51,753 bases of DNA from the NCBI GenBank assembly GCA_964502885.1, contig CAZCXU010000007.1, forward strand, positions 1 through 51,753, written 5' to 3'. Both the position numbers and the translations under genes were made by a program. Positions 31,283 through 40,319 of this stretch are shown here, in pieces (the first letter of the stretch is position 1; the number at the start of each line of letters is the position of its first letter). The DNA is from XYB1-FULL-44-23 sp964502885. GTDB taxonomy: Bacteria > Patescibacteriota > Microgenomatia > CAZETR01 > Amesbacteraceae. The notes under the pieces are model-generated. The model searched no databases. It saw nothing but the letters and a program-made list of their open reading frames with translations, and was not told the origin of the DNA.

Positions 31283-33271
31283 ATGCAGCTTTATTCACCC
31301 ACCACCGCTATTCCAGGGGTAGGGGAGGCCATCACTGGTAAGTTGGCCAAGTTGGGCATTTCTTCCGTATTTGACCTGTTATATCATCTGCCATCACGCT
31401 ACGAAAATCGCATTCCTTCAAATACAAATTCGCGCCCTCAACCCGGAGAACAGGTCACCCTGAATGGCCGACTAAACTCTCTCAAAAATGAGTTCACCAG
31501 AAATGGCAAATTTATCCAAAAAGCTCTTCTGGAAAACGGGTCTGGTACTTTTCCAGTTATCTGGTTCAACCAGCCATTTTTAGTCAAAGCCCTCAAAGAT
31601 AAATCAGTTAGCCTCTATGGCAAAGTTGATTTCTTTGGCTCAAAACCCACACTTATCTCCCCGGACTACGAATTTTACGAAGTAGGGCAGCCAAGTATCC
31701 ACACCAACCGCATAGTTCCCATTTATCCAGAGACAGCAGGCATTTCCTCAAAATGGCTTCGCACAAAAATCCACAACCTCTTGGACATATTTGCCCATAC
31801 CGACATTTTCCCTGCCATACCAGATCTCTCTCCTTGGTCGGAAGCACTTCACAATGTTCATTTTCCCAAAGAGATGACCCAGATTGCCACAGCCAGAGAC
31901 CGGCTGAGTTTTGACGAGCTTTTCCTGCTGCAGCTTCAATCATTGCAAAACAAAAAATTATGGAACAAAACCATACTGGCCCACAGCTTAACCATAGACC
32001 AAGCCCAAATTCAGGAATTCATAAACAGATTACCTTTCACTCTCACCGGCTCCCAACAAGCAGCCATCAAAACCATTCTCGCAGACCTTTCCCGCCCCAT
32101 ACCCACCAACCGGCTCCTGGAAGGTGACGTCGGCAGTGGAAAAACCATCGTCGCCGCTCTTTGTATGTACGTTTCCCATCTCAATGGTTTTCAATCCGTC
32201 CTGCTAGCCCCCACCCAAATCCTTGCAGCCCAGCACCACCAAACCCTTTCCTCCCTTTTCCGTACTTTTGATATCAGCACTACACTAGTCACCTCCCAAT
32301 CCAGCCCCTGCGCCACTTCACCCATACTGGTAGGCACACACGCTCTCCTGACAGAAAAAAATCAGCACCTCTTCACCGACGTTGGAGTCGTCGTCATCGA
32401 CGAACAGCATCGTTTTGGAGTTGCTCAACGCACACTGGCCTCACAGCTTGGTACATCACCCCACATTCTCACCATGACCGCCACACCAATTCCACGCACC
32501 ATCGCCCTCACCATGTTCGGTGACCTCGACGTATCAGTTCTCACCGACAAACCAATTGGCCGTCTCCCCATAAAAACCTGGGTAGTTCCGGAAAATAAAC
32601 GTACCGGGGCTTATGATTGGATCAAAAAACAATTGGCAGATACCCAAAATCAGGTTTACTGGGTTTGTCCGTTTATCGAAGACAGTGAATCAGCCAGCAC
32701 GGTCAAAGCCGCCACTACTCATTTTCAGGAGCTAAAAAATCATTTTCCGAAACTATCTATTGGACTACTGCACGGACGTCAGTCAGCCAAAGAAAAAGAT
32801 AAAAACATAAATGACTTCCGTTCCGGGCAAACTCGCATCCTCGTTGCCACCCCTATCATCGAGGTAGGTATCGACATACCTGCGGCCACTATCATGATCA
32901 TCGAAGCCGCCGATCGCTTCGGACTGGCGCAATTGCACCAGTTGCGCGGTCGTGTGGGCAGAAGTAATACTCAGTCCTATTGTTTGCTCTTTTCGTCCGG
33001 AGCAGATCAACTCTCCCGCCTCAAAGCCATGGAGCAATACGACAACGGGTTGCAACTTGCCGAAATTGACCTCAAACTTCGTGGTCCGGGCCAGATGTAC
33101 GGCACAGCCCAGCATGGAATTCCCCAGTTCAAAGTCGCTACTTTTGATAATCTGCATTTGATTGAAAAGGCAAAAAACCAGGCCGAATTAGTCCAAAATG
33201 ACCTGGATAAATACCCCGTATTGCGGGATCTGCTAAAAACAGCTAAAATTACGTTCGTTCAGCCTAATTAG
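31283..33271 (+). CDS. recG: ATP-dependent DNA helicase RecG
   Basis: A 662-residue branch-migration helicase that remodels stalled forks and recombination intermediates. The start at 31283 gives MQLYSPTTAIPGVGEAITGKLAKLG, the helix-hairpin-like wedge start. The OB wedge domain is near 60-150. Walker A is in EGDVGSGKT, the DEAH-type box is VIDEQHRFGV, motif III is TMTATPIPRT, and motifs V/VI are TPIIEVGIDIPAA and LHQLRGRVGRS. The C-terminal TRG-type region is present but short. The next gene starts 12 bp later. Confidence 0.96.
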   Translation: MQLYSPTTAIPGVGEAITGKLAKLGISSVFDLLYHLPSRYENRIPSNTNSRPQPGEQVTLNGRLNSLKNEFTRNGKFIQKALLENGSGTFPVIWFNQPFLVKALKDKSVSLYGKVDFFGSKPTLISPDYEFYEVGQPSIHTNRIVPIYPETAGISSKWLRTKIHNLLDIFAHTDIFPAIPDLSPWSEALHNVHFPKEMTQIATARDRLSFDELFLLQLQSLQNKKLWNKTILAHSLTIDQAQIQEFINRLPFTLTGSQQAAIKTILADLSRPIPTNRLLEGDVGSGKTIVAALCMYVSHLNGFQSVLLAPTQILAAQHHQTLSSLFRTFDISTTLVTSQSSPCATSPILVGTHALLTEKNQHLFTDVGVVVIDEQHRFGVAQRTLASQLGTSPHILTMTATPIPRTIALTMFGDLDVSVLTDKPIGRLPIKTWVVPENKRTGAYDWIKKQLADTQNQVYWVCPFIEDSESASTVKAATTHFQELKNHFPKLSIGLLHGRQSAKEKDKNINDFRSGQTRILVATPIIEVGIDIPAATIMIIEAADRFGLAQLHQLRGRVGRSNTQSYCLLFSSGADQLSRLKAMEQYDNGLQLAEIDLKLRGPGQMYGTAQHGIPQFKVATFDNLHLIEKAKNQAELVQNDLDKYPVLRDLLKTAKITFVQPN

Positions 33272-33283
33272 GCCCACACAAAT

Positions 33284-33454
33284 ATGACACCCCTACAAAA
33301 ACGCCGTCACAGCACCATGCGTCAGGGCAAACGTCGAGCTTCCATCAAGCTCACACTACCTTCCCTCAGCATCTGCTCAAACTGCCAAAAGCCCATTCTT
33401 CCACATCGGACTTGCTCCTACTGTGGTTTCTACAAAGGTAAGAAGGTCAAATAA
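33284..33454 (+). CDS. rpmF: 50S ribosomal protein L32 (bL32)
   Basis: A 56-residue basic protein starting MTPLQKRRHSTMRQGKRRA, with two Cys pairs (CSNC and CSYC) forming a zinc ribbon, a C+ form of L32. It sits in its standard place near the plsX/fab/acp/rnc region, here between recG and nusB with gaps of 12 and 15 bp. In this genome the usual fatty-acid genes next to rpmF are missing. Confidence 0.95.
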   Translation: MTPLQKRRHSTMRQGKRRASIKLTLPSLSICSNCQKPILPHRTCSYCGFYKGKKVK

Positions 33455-33469
33455 TTCGCGTTTTTCCTC

Positions 33470-33832
33470 ATGAAAACAGCCTCCGATCCACGGCATAAAA
33501 ACCGTATCAAGTTAATGCAGTATCTCTATTCGTCCGCGGTGCAAAAATGCCCCAGCAGTGAGATCCTGCACATCTGGAACCATCTGGACACTATTGACCC
33601 TCTCGTGATAAAGTCTGCCCCCGAATGGCCTCTGGAAAAACTCAATCCGGTAGACCTGGCAATTCTACGTCTGGCAATCTACGAATTGACAATTGACAAA
33701 ACGGCCCCTTTCAAAGTTATCATAGACGAGGCAATCGAACTGGCAAAAGAGTATGGCAGTGAGGCCAGTCCGAGTTTTATAAATGGTGCCCTCGGCACCG
33801 CGGTAAAACATCTCAATGAACCCCAATCTTAA
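33470..33832 (+). CDS. nusB: Transcription antitermination factor NusB
   Basis: A 120-residue all-helical protein that binds boxA RNA with S10 for rRNA antitermination. Signature segments: RIKLMQYLYSS near the start, and LNPVDLAILRLAIYEL...PFKVIIDEAIELAKEYGS..SPSFINGALG, which is the classical NusB C-terminus. Its last 17 bp overlap the acyl-carrier-like gene. Length is slightly short but complete. Confidence 0.94.
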   Translation: MKTASDPRHKNRIKLMQYLYSSAVQKCPSSEILHIWNHLDTIDPLVIKSAPEWPLEKLNPVDLAILRLAIYELTIDKTAPFKVIIDEAIELAKEYGSEASPSFINGALGTAVKHLNEPQS

Positions 33833-34064
33833 CCACGCGATAATTCAATTCCTGGCAAACGAATTCAAAACCACTCCGGAAAATATTCTTCCTGAGTCGG
33901 ATTTTGTAATTGATTTCAATTTATCAAAAGAACAGACCCTGGAATTGATTACCCGCATGCAGGATGCTTTAGATTTCATTCTCCCGGAGGACAAAGTTGG
34001 AAACATTTCCTCTGTCTCCGACCTATTGCACGCCCTCGAACCCGAAAGCGAAACACTCGAATGA
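33816..34064 (+). CDS. Acyl-carrier-protein-like protein lacking the attachment serine
   Basis: An 82-residue acidic helical protein in the acpP position just before rnc, overlapping nusB by 17 bp and rnc by 4 bp. It aligns with ACPs at the start (IIQFLANEFKTTPENILPESDFVIDF), the TLELI helix and the end (FILPEDKVGNISSVSDLL). The DSL motif that holds 4'-phosphopantetheine reads SKE, so the modified Ser is replaced by Lys. The protein therefore cannot be an ordinary acyl carrier. Retention in the conserved gene order suggests a structural or regulatory job (inferred). Confidence 0.75.
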   Translation: MNPNLNHAIIQFLANEFKTTPENILPESDFVIDFNLSKEQTLELITRMQDALDFILPEDKVGNISSVSDLLHALEPESETLE

Positions 34065-34732
34065 CCAACCTTGCAGATTTCATTACCGACTGCCCCCTCC
34101 TTACCTTAGCCTTTACACATCGCTCATACTGCAACGAACACCCGGGTACACTATCAAACGAACGGCTGGAATTCCTGGGAGATTCGGTTCTTTCGCTTAT
34201 CATTTCAGATCGTCTTTACCGACTGCTTCCAGATCGCCCGGAGGGGGAACTTACCAGCCGCCGCTCACATCTTGTTCAAACCTCTACCTTAGCCGAAAAA
34301 TCACTGGAGCTTCAATTCAACAACCACCTTCTCCTTAGCCGAGGTGAAGAAGATTCCGGAGGTCGCACCAATCAAACGCTTCTGGCAAATACATTCGAGG
34401 CTGTTTTGGGAGCCATATTTTTGGAAAAAGGCCTTGCCACAGCTTATTCCTATCTGGAATCAGTCTTCCCCGATTCGGAAATTATCTCCGAAAAAATCAA
34501 AGCCAAAGATCCAAAAAGTCTTTTGCAGGAACTGTCCCAAGCTGCGGGTTGGGGTACTCCAACCTACCAGACTGTCTCTGCCTCAGGTCCGGACCACGCC
34601 AAATCTTTTGTCATCTCAGTTACCCTAAATAGTGGTGTCGCCGCTACAGGCCACGGCCCCAGTAAACAAAAGGCCGAAACAGACGCTGCCCAAAATGCGG
34701 TCAAAGCACTTTTTCCTGAGTCCCAGGTATGA
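34061..34732 (+). CDS. rnc: Ribonuclease III
   Basis: A 223-residue double-strand-specific RNase for rRNA and mRNA processing. Catalytic signature NERLEFLGDSVLSL, later ANTFEAVLGAIFLEKG with the second acidic pair, and a C-terminal dsRNA-binding domain (PKSLLQELSQAAGWGTPTY...GHGPSKQKAETDAAQNAVKAL). Length and domain order are normal. It overlaps the acp-like gene by 4 bp. The many perfect hairpins in this genome are possible substrates. Confidence 0.96.
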   Translation: MTNLADFITDCPLLTLAFTHRSYCNEHPGTLSNERLEFLGDSVLSLIISDRLYRLLPDRPEGELTSRRSHLVQTSTLAEKSLELQFNNHLLLSRGEEDSGGRTNQTLLANTFEAVLGAIFLEKGLATAYSYLESVFPDSEIISEKIKAKDPKSLLQELSQAAGWGTPTYQTVSASGPDHAKSFVISVTLNSGVAATGHGPSKQKAETDAAQNAVKALFPESQV

Positions 34733-34745
34733 TAAAATACCTTCT

Positions 34746-34973
34746 ATGTTGAAAATCAAACTTAGTCCGGTAGGCAAAAAAAACGAACATACATATCGTA
34801 TTGTGGTTTGCGAAGGCAGATCCAAGATCACCGGGAAGAATATCCAGATTCTTGGTCAATACAATCCGCTGACCGGTTCCGTTAACCTAAACAAGACCGA
34901 TGCTCTGGGCTGGATCTCCAAAGGAGCCCAACCCACCGAACGAGTAGCCCGTCTCATCTCCGAAGCCAAATAA
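34746..34973 (+). CDS. rpsP: 30S ribosomal protein S16 (bS16)
   Basis: A 75-residue protein with the standard start MLKIKLSPVGKKNEHTYRIVV and the following GQYNPLTG segment. A TAAAAT box at 34733-34738 ends seven bases before the ATG and overlaps the rnc stop, so a separate, leaderless message is possible. khpA follows after 1 bp. Confidence 0.96.
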   Translation: MLKIKLSPVGKKNEHTYRIVVCEGRSKITGKNIQILGQYNPLTGSVNLNKTDALGWISKGAQPTERVARLISEAK

Positions 34974-34974
34974 A

Positions 34975-35226
34975 ATGCAGGATTTCCTTAAATACATCAT
35001 CTCTCCACTGCTTACCGATGTCGACAGCCTGCAAATTACCGTCGACGGTTCAAACTATACCGTCAAAGTCGCTGATGCTGATGTTGGGCGTCTGATAGGC
35101 AAACAGGGAAATGTCATAAACGCCATCCGCACATTGGTCAAGACTTATTGTGCCGTAAATCGCCAACCCGCCGCAAATCTGATTCTTCTCACCCCACCAA
35201 GTCCCAAAAACGCTCCTGCTGACTAA
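34975..35226 (+). CDS. khpA: KH-domain RNA-binding protein KhpA
   Basis: An 83-residue protein: LKYIISPLLTDVDSLQI, then the KH type II RNA-binding loop IGKQGNVINAIRTLVK (GxxG = GKQG). It matches the KhpA/YlqC family, which partners KhpB/Jag in RNA binding linked to cell division. Its place right after rpsP is the conserved order. The stop overlaps the convergent pilO gene by 4 bp. Confidence 0.93.
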   Translation: MQDFLKYIISPLLTDVDSLQITVDGSNYTVKVADADVGRLIGKQGNVINAIRTLVKTYCAVNRQPAANLILLTPPSPKNAPAD

Positions 35227-35909
35227 TTGCTCAAAACGGCTTCCATATCATCCTTTTCAATCAACTGTGGTTTTATTTGTGTCAGATCGGCTGCATATTC
35301 CGGCAGGGGAGTTGCTACATCACGAATTTCAGTCTTCCATGTCGCCCACGCTCCCTCCACTGTTACCACCAATCTTGTCACTAGAAACTCCACTTTCCGT
35401 ACCCGTAAGAGCGGCCTGACTGAAGAAAAGTATTTAAACAAGTTTTCCAGATTTTTAAAATCATCAACCAGATATTCCACTTTAAGTACCATTTCATTAC
35501 CCGAAACTTCCTTAACTTGTTTTGCCCCCTCACTTGCTTCTTTTACATCTCCCACATCACCTCGATAAGACACCAATTGCACTCCAGATTCGCTTGCTGC
35601 AGCCGCTTGTTGTACCTGAGCCACCAACAACCATGCTTTTTTGGCATACGGCATAGCTGAAACCAGAAGTTTCAGGTCTTCTTTGGCAGCCTCACCATCC
35701 AGACTTTGTACCTGCGCAAGCTTGACTTGCAATTGTTTTGCCACTTTTTCTTCCGCTGCCACCTCATCCTGCCGATTACTGAGCGCCTGAAAGTCAAAAA
35801 AGCCCACACTCAAAAAATAGCTGACACTAAACATAATTAGCCCCACAACCAGTAATGGATAGGCCAGCCATAGCCACTTATCAATCTTTATGTTCCCCAA
35901 TTCGTTCAT
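35223..35909 (-). CDS. pilO: Type IV pilus inner-membrane protein PilO-like
   Basis: A 228-residue protein. Short cytoplasmic start, one membrane helix (about 14-34), a coiled coil (about 40-75) and a C-terminal ferredoxin-like domain (LKVEYLVDDFKNLENLFKYFSSV). This is the PilO layout. With PilN and PilM it forms the alignment platform linking the assembly ATPase to the pilus. It overlaps pilN by 4 bp. Confidence 0.85.
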   Translation of the reverse strand: MNELGNIKIDKWLWLAYPLLVVGLIMFSVSYFLSVGFFDFQALSNRQDEVAAEEKVAKQLQVKLAQVQSLDGEAAKEDLKLLVSAMPYAKKAWLLVAQVQQAAAASESGVQLVSYRGDVGDVKEASEGAKQVKEVSGNEMVLKVEYLVDDFKNLENLFKYFSSVRPLLRVRKVEFLVTRLVVTVEGAWATWKTEIRDVATPLPEYAADLTQIKPQLIEKDDMEAVLSN

Positions 35910-36421
35910 GACTCCTTTTTACCGCTTACAATAAATTTGCCTGACCACCCGGTTTCCTCACTCCACATTATCCTTTCGACTTTCACCGCTTCATATTTAT
36001 TCTGTATATACACCTCAAATTCTTTCAGCTTCTCCGGCGAATCCCCACTTGCAGTTATTGACTGCTTACCGGAGCTGTCAGCATCCCACCCGATTATGAC
36101 AAATCCTGAATCGGCAAAATATTTCGCTTCCTCAGCAAAATTCAGTTTTTCTCCCATGAAATCGCTGATTAAGGTGGTTCTTTCCGCCAACTTCCAGACA
36201 GCCACCTCAGCATCAGAATAGTTGGCGATGCTGTTTTTCATATTCTCAATATTTTGCGAAGCTTTTTTTTCTTTATTATTCCAAAGCAAACTCCACCCCG
36301 TCATACCGGCCATTACCACCAGATATATACCCAATACAAAAGTTGTCCACACCATCACCGTATGTCTAACCTTCGATATCGACTCTGCTTTCTTTTCGTC
36401 GCGGGAAACAAAATTTATCAT
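35906..36421 (-). CDS. pilN: Type IV pilus assembly protein PilN-like
   Basis: A 171-residue protein starting MINFVSRDEKK, the N-terminal motif family by which PilN docks into PilM. A membrane helix at about 26-48 is followed by a coiled coil and a small alpha/beta domain outside the membrane (FADSGFVIIGWDAD...LKEFEVYIQNKYEAVKVERI). It overlaps pilO and pilM by 4 bp each, so the three are a coupled unit. Confidence 0.87.
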   Translation of the reverse strand: MINFVSRDEKKAESISKVRHTVMVWTTFVLGIYLVVMAGMTGWSLLWNNKEKKASQNIENMKNSIANYSDAEVAVWKLAERTTLISDFMGEKLNFAEEAKYFADSGFVIIGWDADSSGKQSITASGDSPEKLKEFEVYIQNKYEAVKVERIMWSEETGWSGKFIVSGKKES

Positions 36422-37440
36422 ACATCTCTCATAGCCAGACCAATCGCCACTCCATAAATCGGCCCACCTGCCGCCAGCGCCTGAGTCTGACCCTTATCCA
36501 TAATTAGTTTGGTAAATGGATTTCCCACTGAAACCTCCATACCCACCATACCTGAAAGCACACCCACCATTTCCGGCAGTACTGACACTCCACCGGAAAT
36601 CGTCACAAACTTCACCACTTCTCCGGAATGCTTCGAGGTATAAAAGTCAGATGTTTTTTTGATCTCAGCTGCAATCAGTGCCAGTACCGGACGCATCGCT
36701 TCAGACAGCTTCCCCCCCAGTTTTGCCGAATCAAATCCATAGGTCGCTTTATATTGTTCAGCCTGGGCCGGATCCAACCCCAGATTGCTCTGAATAGCCC
36801 TGGTAAAAGCTTCTCCGGCTGTAGGGATAGTCCTGGCAAACACCAACTGTCCTGCCTGCACCACCCCCACATCTGTGCTCTTTGAGCCAATGTCAACAAT
36901 TAATGACAATGGATATTCTGGGGGAACTTCAGACCTCGCCGTCGCCATCAACTCAGTTTCCATAGCTACCACCTCAAAACCCACCTGTTCCAGTACCGCC
37001 AGATAAGAGTTTACCAAGCCCTTAGACGCAGCAACCAGAAGCACTTCCATTCCACCTCCCACAGCATCCTTACGAATCACTTGATAGCTCCACACGGCCC
37101 TATCTGCCGGAATTGGGATATATTGTTCCACCTGCCAAGTTAGAGCCTGTTTAATTTCATCTTCTTTCATCATCGGCAATTCCACTATATGCGAAGACAC
37201 CTGCTCCTCCGGCAATGCCACCACCACCCGATTGGAACGCACTCCCGCTTCTTTTTTCATTTTAGCAATCGCCTGCGAAAACGCCACAAGATTGTTTTGG
37301 TTTGCCTGTATTCCCCCGGGGATAGACGGCATAGCGGCAGCCGTCATCAATCTCCACTTATCTTTTCCGGCAGGCATAAGCTCTACCATCTTTATTGATG
37401 TGGAACCAATATCAATTCCTATCTTGGGCAGATTACTCAT
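36418..37440 (-). CDS. pilM: Type IV pilus assembly protein PilM
   Basis: A 340-residue cytoplasmic actin-like ATPase. Phosphate 1: GIDIGSTSIKMVEL. It also has KKEAGVRSNRVVVALPEEQV, phosphate 2 LIVDIGSKSTDVGVV and an adenosine motif near TISGGVSVLPEM. PilM binds PilN's N-terminus and couples it to PilB/PilT. It is last gene-wise on the plus map but upstream of pilN on its own strand, with a 5-bp gap from the PilX-like gene. Confidence 0.95.
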   Translation of the reverse strand: MSNLPKIGIDIGSTSIKMVELMPAGKDKWRLMTAAAMPSIPGGIQANQNNLVAFSQAIAKMKKEAGVRSNRVVVALPEEQVSSHIVELPMMKEDEIKQALTWQVEQYIPIPADRAVWSYQVIRKDAVGGGMEVLLVAASKGLVNSYLAVLEQVGFEVVAMETELMATARSEVPPEYPLSLIVDIGSKSTDVGVVQAGQLVFARTIPTAGEAFTRAIQSNLGLDPAQAEQYKATYGFDSAKLGGKLSEAMRPVLALIAAEIKKTSDFYTSKHSGEVVKFVTISGGVSVLPEMVGVLSGMVGMEVSVGNPFTKLIMDKGQTQALAAGGPIYGVAIGLAMRDV

Positions 37441-37444
37441 AATT

Positions 37445-38284
37445 TTAATTCTTAATTATCGCTCCTCCGGAAAACATAGCTTCCTCAAACATTACCGGCA
37501 AATCATATTTCAAGACCGTTGCCCGCACTTTCTGCACAGACTGTCCGGACCGACCCGTCGATTCTATCACTCCTCCCTGTATAGGCACAATTCCACCACT
37601 CAATTGAATCGCCACCGGATGCACCTTCACGGGAATGGTACTATCAATCAATCTTATCTTGATACCGGTAATCACCGCTCCGACAGGGACATACATATTT
37701 CTGTTGTTGTTATTATTCAAATTTATATTCGCATAATGATCATGCTGCACGGACGTCCCGCAGTCGTGGTTTCCATTAGGTACACTCACCGAACCTGACC
37801 AGGTGACAGGATTCGCCGGATCATACTGCTTTCTGTTCACAAACGGTTGCTGGTCAAATACAAGATTTACCGCAACTTTTGCGGCATTGGACGAATCATC
37901 TTGTCCCCAACAGACAGTAATTCTGGAGGCGCCCGTTACCATATAACTCATCTCCGAAATCTCCAAATGACGTCCGCTCTCCAACATATACGGGCTCTGA
38001 TACGAGCTGGAATTCCCCACCGTATTTGTACTTGCCGGCACGAAATAACTCGCCCTTCCACCGTCCAAATCTCCACCTCCGCCTTCTGCGGTATTCACCG
38101 GATAGGGAACCCCGCCCAAATAGCGTTCCAGCCCCGCCTCGGCGGCCTGAAGCGCCATAGATGACTCATCTTGGGTAGTCGTTGTACTGATCTCGGTTAC
38201 TGTTCTCGAAGAAATGGACAATGTTATCGTCACCACCACTGCCATTATAAGCATCACCACCAAAAGTATTTGCCCTCTTCGCAT
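37445..38284 (-). CDS. PilX-like pilus protein
   Basis: A 279-residue protein. The N-terminal helix (GQILLVVMLIMAVVVTITLSI) and the MALQAAEAGLERYL segment form the PilX N-terminal pattern. An Asn-rich stretch (NLNNNNNRN) lies near residue 190. The rest is a large beta-rich exported domain. PilX proteins are minor components that affect pilus assembly and pilus-pilus contacts. It lies 37 bp from the next prepilin and 5 bp from pilM, so it belongs to this operon. Confidence 0.8.
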   Translation of the reverse strand: MRRGQILLVVMLIMAVVVTITLSISSRTVTEISTTTTQDESSMALQAAEAGLERYLGGVPYPVNTAEGGGGDLDGGRASYFVPASTNTVGNSSSYQSPYMLESGRHLEISEMSYMVTGASRITVCWGQDDSSNAAKVAVNLVFDQQPFVNRKQYDPANPVTWSGSVSVPNGNHDCGTSVQHDHYANINLNNNNNRNMYVPVGAVITGIKIRLIDSTIPVKVHPVAIQLSGGIVPIQGGVIESTGRSGQSVQKVRATVLKYDLPVMFEEAMFSGGAIIKN

Positions 38285-38321
38285 ATGTCTAAACCATTAT
38301 GGGAGTAGTCGTTTGTTATTG

Positions 38322-38825
38322 TCAATTCTTCCGCAACACCTGACGGGAAAACTTGATTCCCGTCCCGTCCGAAGTCGCCCAATCAGTTTGATCGGCCCCA
38401 TTGCTCGTCTCCACCGCAAAACAGACATTTACATATCGCGGATTAGGTTCTACGGAACAGGTAAAAGCCGTAGCGCAATCCGGATGCAGCTTGACCACCA
38501 CATCACCAGAGTTCAATACTGCCACCCCCTGTTCCATTTGCTGTTCTGTAGTGTCCAAATTAAAAGTCAGCAATGTGGCATTGTCGGGACGCGTTAGAGT
38601 TATGGTATTTCCATTACAAGGTTGGGAAATTGCAGACGAATACTGAATCTCCTTGGTAATCAAATCCAATAAATACGCTCCCTCCCGACGTACCGCATCA
38701 AGCCCTGCCGATTTACGCGCAGACTTCAGGCTTGAAAAAATCACCATATTGGCGGTTACCAAAAGCACGGAGAACAAAGACATTCCCAGAACAATTTCTA
38801 TCAAAGAAAAACCCTTCTTCGTCAT
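38322..38825 (-). CDS. Type IV prepilin-like protein (PilW/GspJ type)
   Basis: About 167 residues from ATG 38825. Leader MTKKG, then FSLIEIVLGMSLFSVLLVTA with Glu+5. RREGAYLLDLITKEIQYSSAI is typical of PilW/GspJ-like minor pilins. Several Cys residues in the C-terminal half (CNGN, CATAFTC, CFAV) suggest disulfides. The start is one base past the previous gene's stop. Confidence 0.85.
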   Translation of the reverse strand: MTKKGFSLIEIVLGMSLFSVLLVTANMVIFSSLKSARKSAGLDAVRREGAYLLDLITKEIQYSSAISQPCNGNTITLTRPDNATLLTFNLDTTEQQMEQGVAVLNSGDVVVKLHPDCATAFTCSVEPNPRYVNVCFAVETSNGADQTDWATSDGTGIKFSRQVLRKN

Positions 38826-38826
38826 A

Positions 38827-39294
38827 TCAGTGCTGCACAAATTCATAATTCTGCTTCACCGACTGCTCTCCCGATTTATCTTCCCGCCACCTGATAATCA
38901 CCTCAGCCTTCACCACAGGCACATTTCCTGTCGTTCCATCTCTAATTGAAGTTAAGGTCACCTCACGGGCAAATTCTGTACCTGATATCACAGCACCCGA
39001 AACACAAACTCCCGCAGTCGGCCATGTAAGTGTGTTCAAACAGTAAACCACCGGACCGCATGGGTCAGCCGCTCCACACTTTAACTTAAAGTCCGTCCAA
39101 CCCATCACCGACGCCTGACCTTTGATCCAATCCATCGCTTCTGTCGCATACCTCCCGGCACTTGTCACTCTGTTGGCATATCCTGCCCCTGTCGTGCTGC
39201 GGCTCACCAGCCTCATTACCGCAACCAAACCCATCGCAGTTATTGCGAAACCCACTATCACCTCGACCAAAGCCAATCCACGTCTCAGTTTCAT
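38827..39294 (-). CDS. Type IV prepilin-like protein (PilV type)
   Basis: A 155-residue protein. Leader MKLRRG, then LALVEVIVGFAITAMGLVAV (Glu+5). The ATEAMDWIKGQ helix and C-terminal strands suit the PilV/GspI family. Four Cys residues (CGAADPC, YCLN, VCVS) are probably paired. It lies directly between two other prepilin genes with gaps of 1 and 5 bp. Confidence 0.85.
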   Translation of the reverse strand: MKLRRGLALVEVIVGFAITAMGLVAVMRLVSRSTTGAGYANRVTSAGRYATEAMDWIKGQASVMGWTDFKLKCGAADPCGPVVYCLNTLTWPTAGVCVSGAVISGTEFAREVTLTSIRDGTTGNVPVVKAEVIIRWREDKSGEQSVKQNYEFVQH

Positions 39295-39299
39295 ATTGG

Positions 39300-40319
39300 T
39301 TACAATTGATAAGGACTTGTTGTTGAAAAAGTATTAGGACTCAGACGAAACATTGCACCGCTGGACGGATCCGACGTTAAATGGGGCCGGATTTTAAATT
39401 GAGTTATCCCATGACCGGCCAAATTAGCTGCCAGACAACTGGGTGTGACATAAAACTGAAAAACCGTGGCCGAATTCCAGGAACCCACATAACCAACTGT
39501 CCTCGAACCACACTGTAGATTACGAAGTGAAATACCCAGCGGTGTTCCATCAGTTCTATAAACCATAACCGTATCCTTCACATGCTCCGGGACATAAGTT
39601 GGGGTGAAATACACATCTATCCGACTGGCGGTGGGATCAGAAGGATTTATAAAATATCCATTCGTCATTCTGTACGATGGAGTTGGTGTCGGCGTTGGCG
39701 GTCTGGGTGTTGGGGTGGCTGTCGGCATTGGTGTATTTGTAGGTGTTGGGGTATTGGTGGGCAGAGGTGTATTGGTCGGAGTTGGCATCGGCGTGTTAGT
39801 CGGCGCCGCAGATGGAGTTGGAGTGGGAAACCCATCTCCAGAGACCCCGAATGTACTGACACTCCCTCCAGTCTGTGTCAAGGTTACACTACACGCCGAA
39901 CCCAAATTAGTACCTCCTGAAGCGTAAAAAATCACCGGACCGCCGCATGTAGTTGTTCCGGTTATTCCGGATCCGTACGATTCAGTTCGCGCCAAAAACG
40001 AATTTCCACCGCAATATCCCTCCAAAGTATAGCCACTGCCGCCTACAGTCACTCTCCATCCACCCAGCGGTACATCTCCGCTCAATCCATTACAAATACC
40101 GTCCGAACCACCGCATACCGCACAATCTATCTTACCGGCAAAAGCATTTGCCCTCGCTTCCTGAAATACCTGCCGCAATCTTTCTTCAGCCGCATTTACC
40201 TGCTGCGTTCGATTATAGGTGCCAAACCCCGATATCACCATACTGGTCACAACCAACATCACCCCAATCGCAATCATCACTTCTATCAACGTAAAACTCC
40301 TATTCTTCTTACTCATCAT
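39300..40319 (-). CDS. Prepilin with GspH-like domain, Thr/Pro repeat linker and extra C-terminal domain
   Basis: A 339-residue protein, twice the usual pilin length. The N-terminus SFTLIEVMIAIGVMLVV has Ser, not Gly, at the -1 site but keeps Glu+5. A Cys-rich GspH-like domain covers about 40-160. Residues about 165-215 form a Thr/Pro linker of TPTNTP/MPTPTNTP-type repeats (DNA near 39675-39825). A separate C-terminal domain (about 218-339) follows. The linker is a typical site for O-glycosylation, and a PMT/ArnT-like glycosyltransferase lies about 1.7 kb away. A display role on the pilus is inferred. Confidence 0.85.
   Translation of the reverse strand: MMSKKNRSFTLIEVMIAIGVMLVVTSMVISGFGTYNRTQQVNAAEERLRQVFQEARANAFAGKIDCAVCGGSDGICNGLSGDVPLGGWRVTVGGSGYTLEGYCGGNSFLARTESYGSGITGTTTCGGPVIFYASGGTNLGSACSVTLTQTGGSVSTFGVSGDGFPTPTPSAAPTNTPMPTPTNTPLPTNTPTPTNTPMPTATPTPRPPTPTPTPSYRMTNGYFINPSDPTASRIDVYFTPTYVPEHVKDTVMVYRTDGTPLGISLRNLQCGSRTVGYVGSWNSATVFQFYVTPSCLAANLAGHGITQFKIRPHLTSDPSSGAMFRLSPNTFSTTSPYQL

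Noticed and set aside
39604..39927. Plus-strand frame rich in VGVGV repeats
   Set aside because: It is the antisense of the Thr/Pro linker and GspH-like region of the prepilin at 39300-40319, which has a proper leader and operon context.
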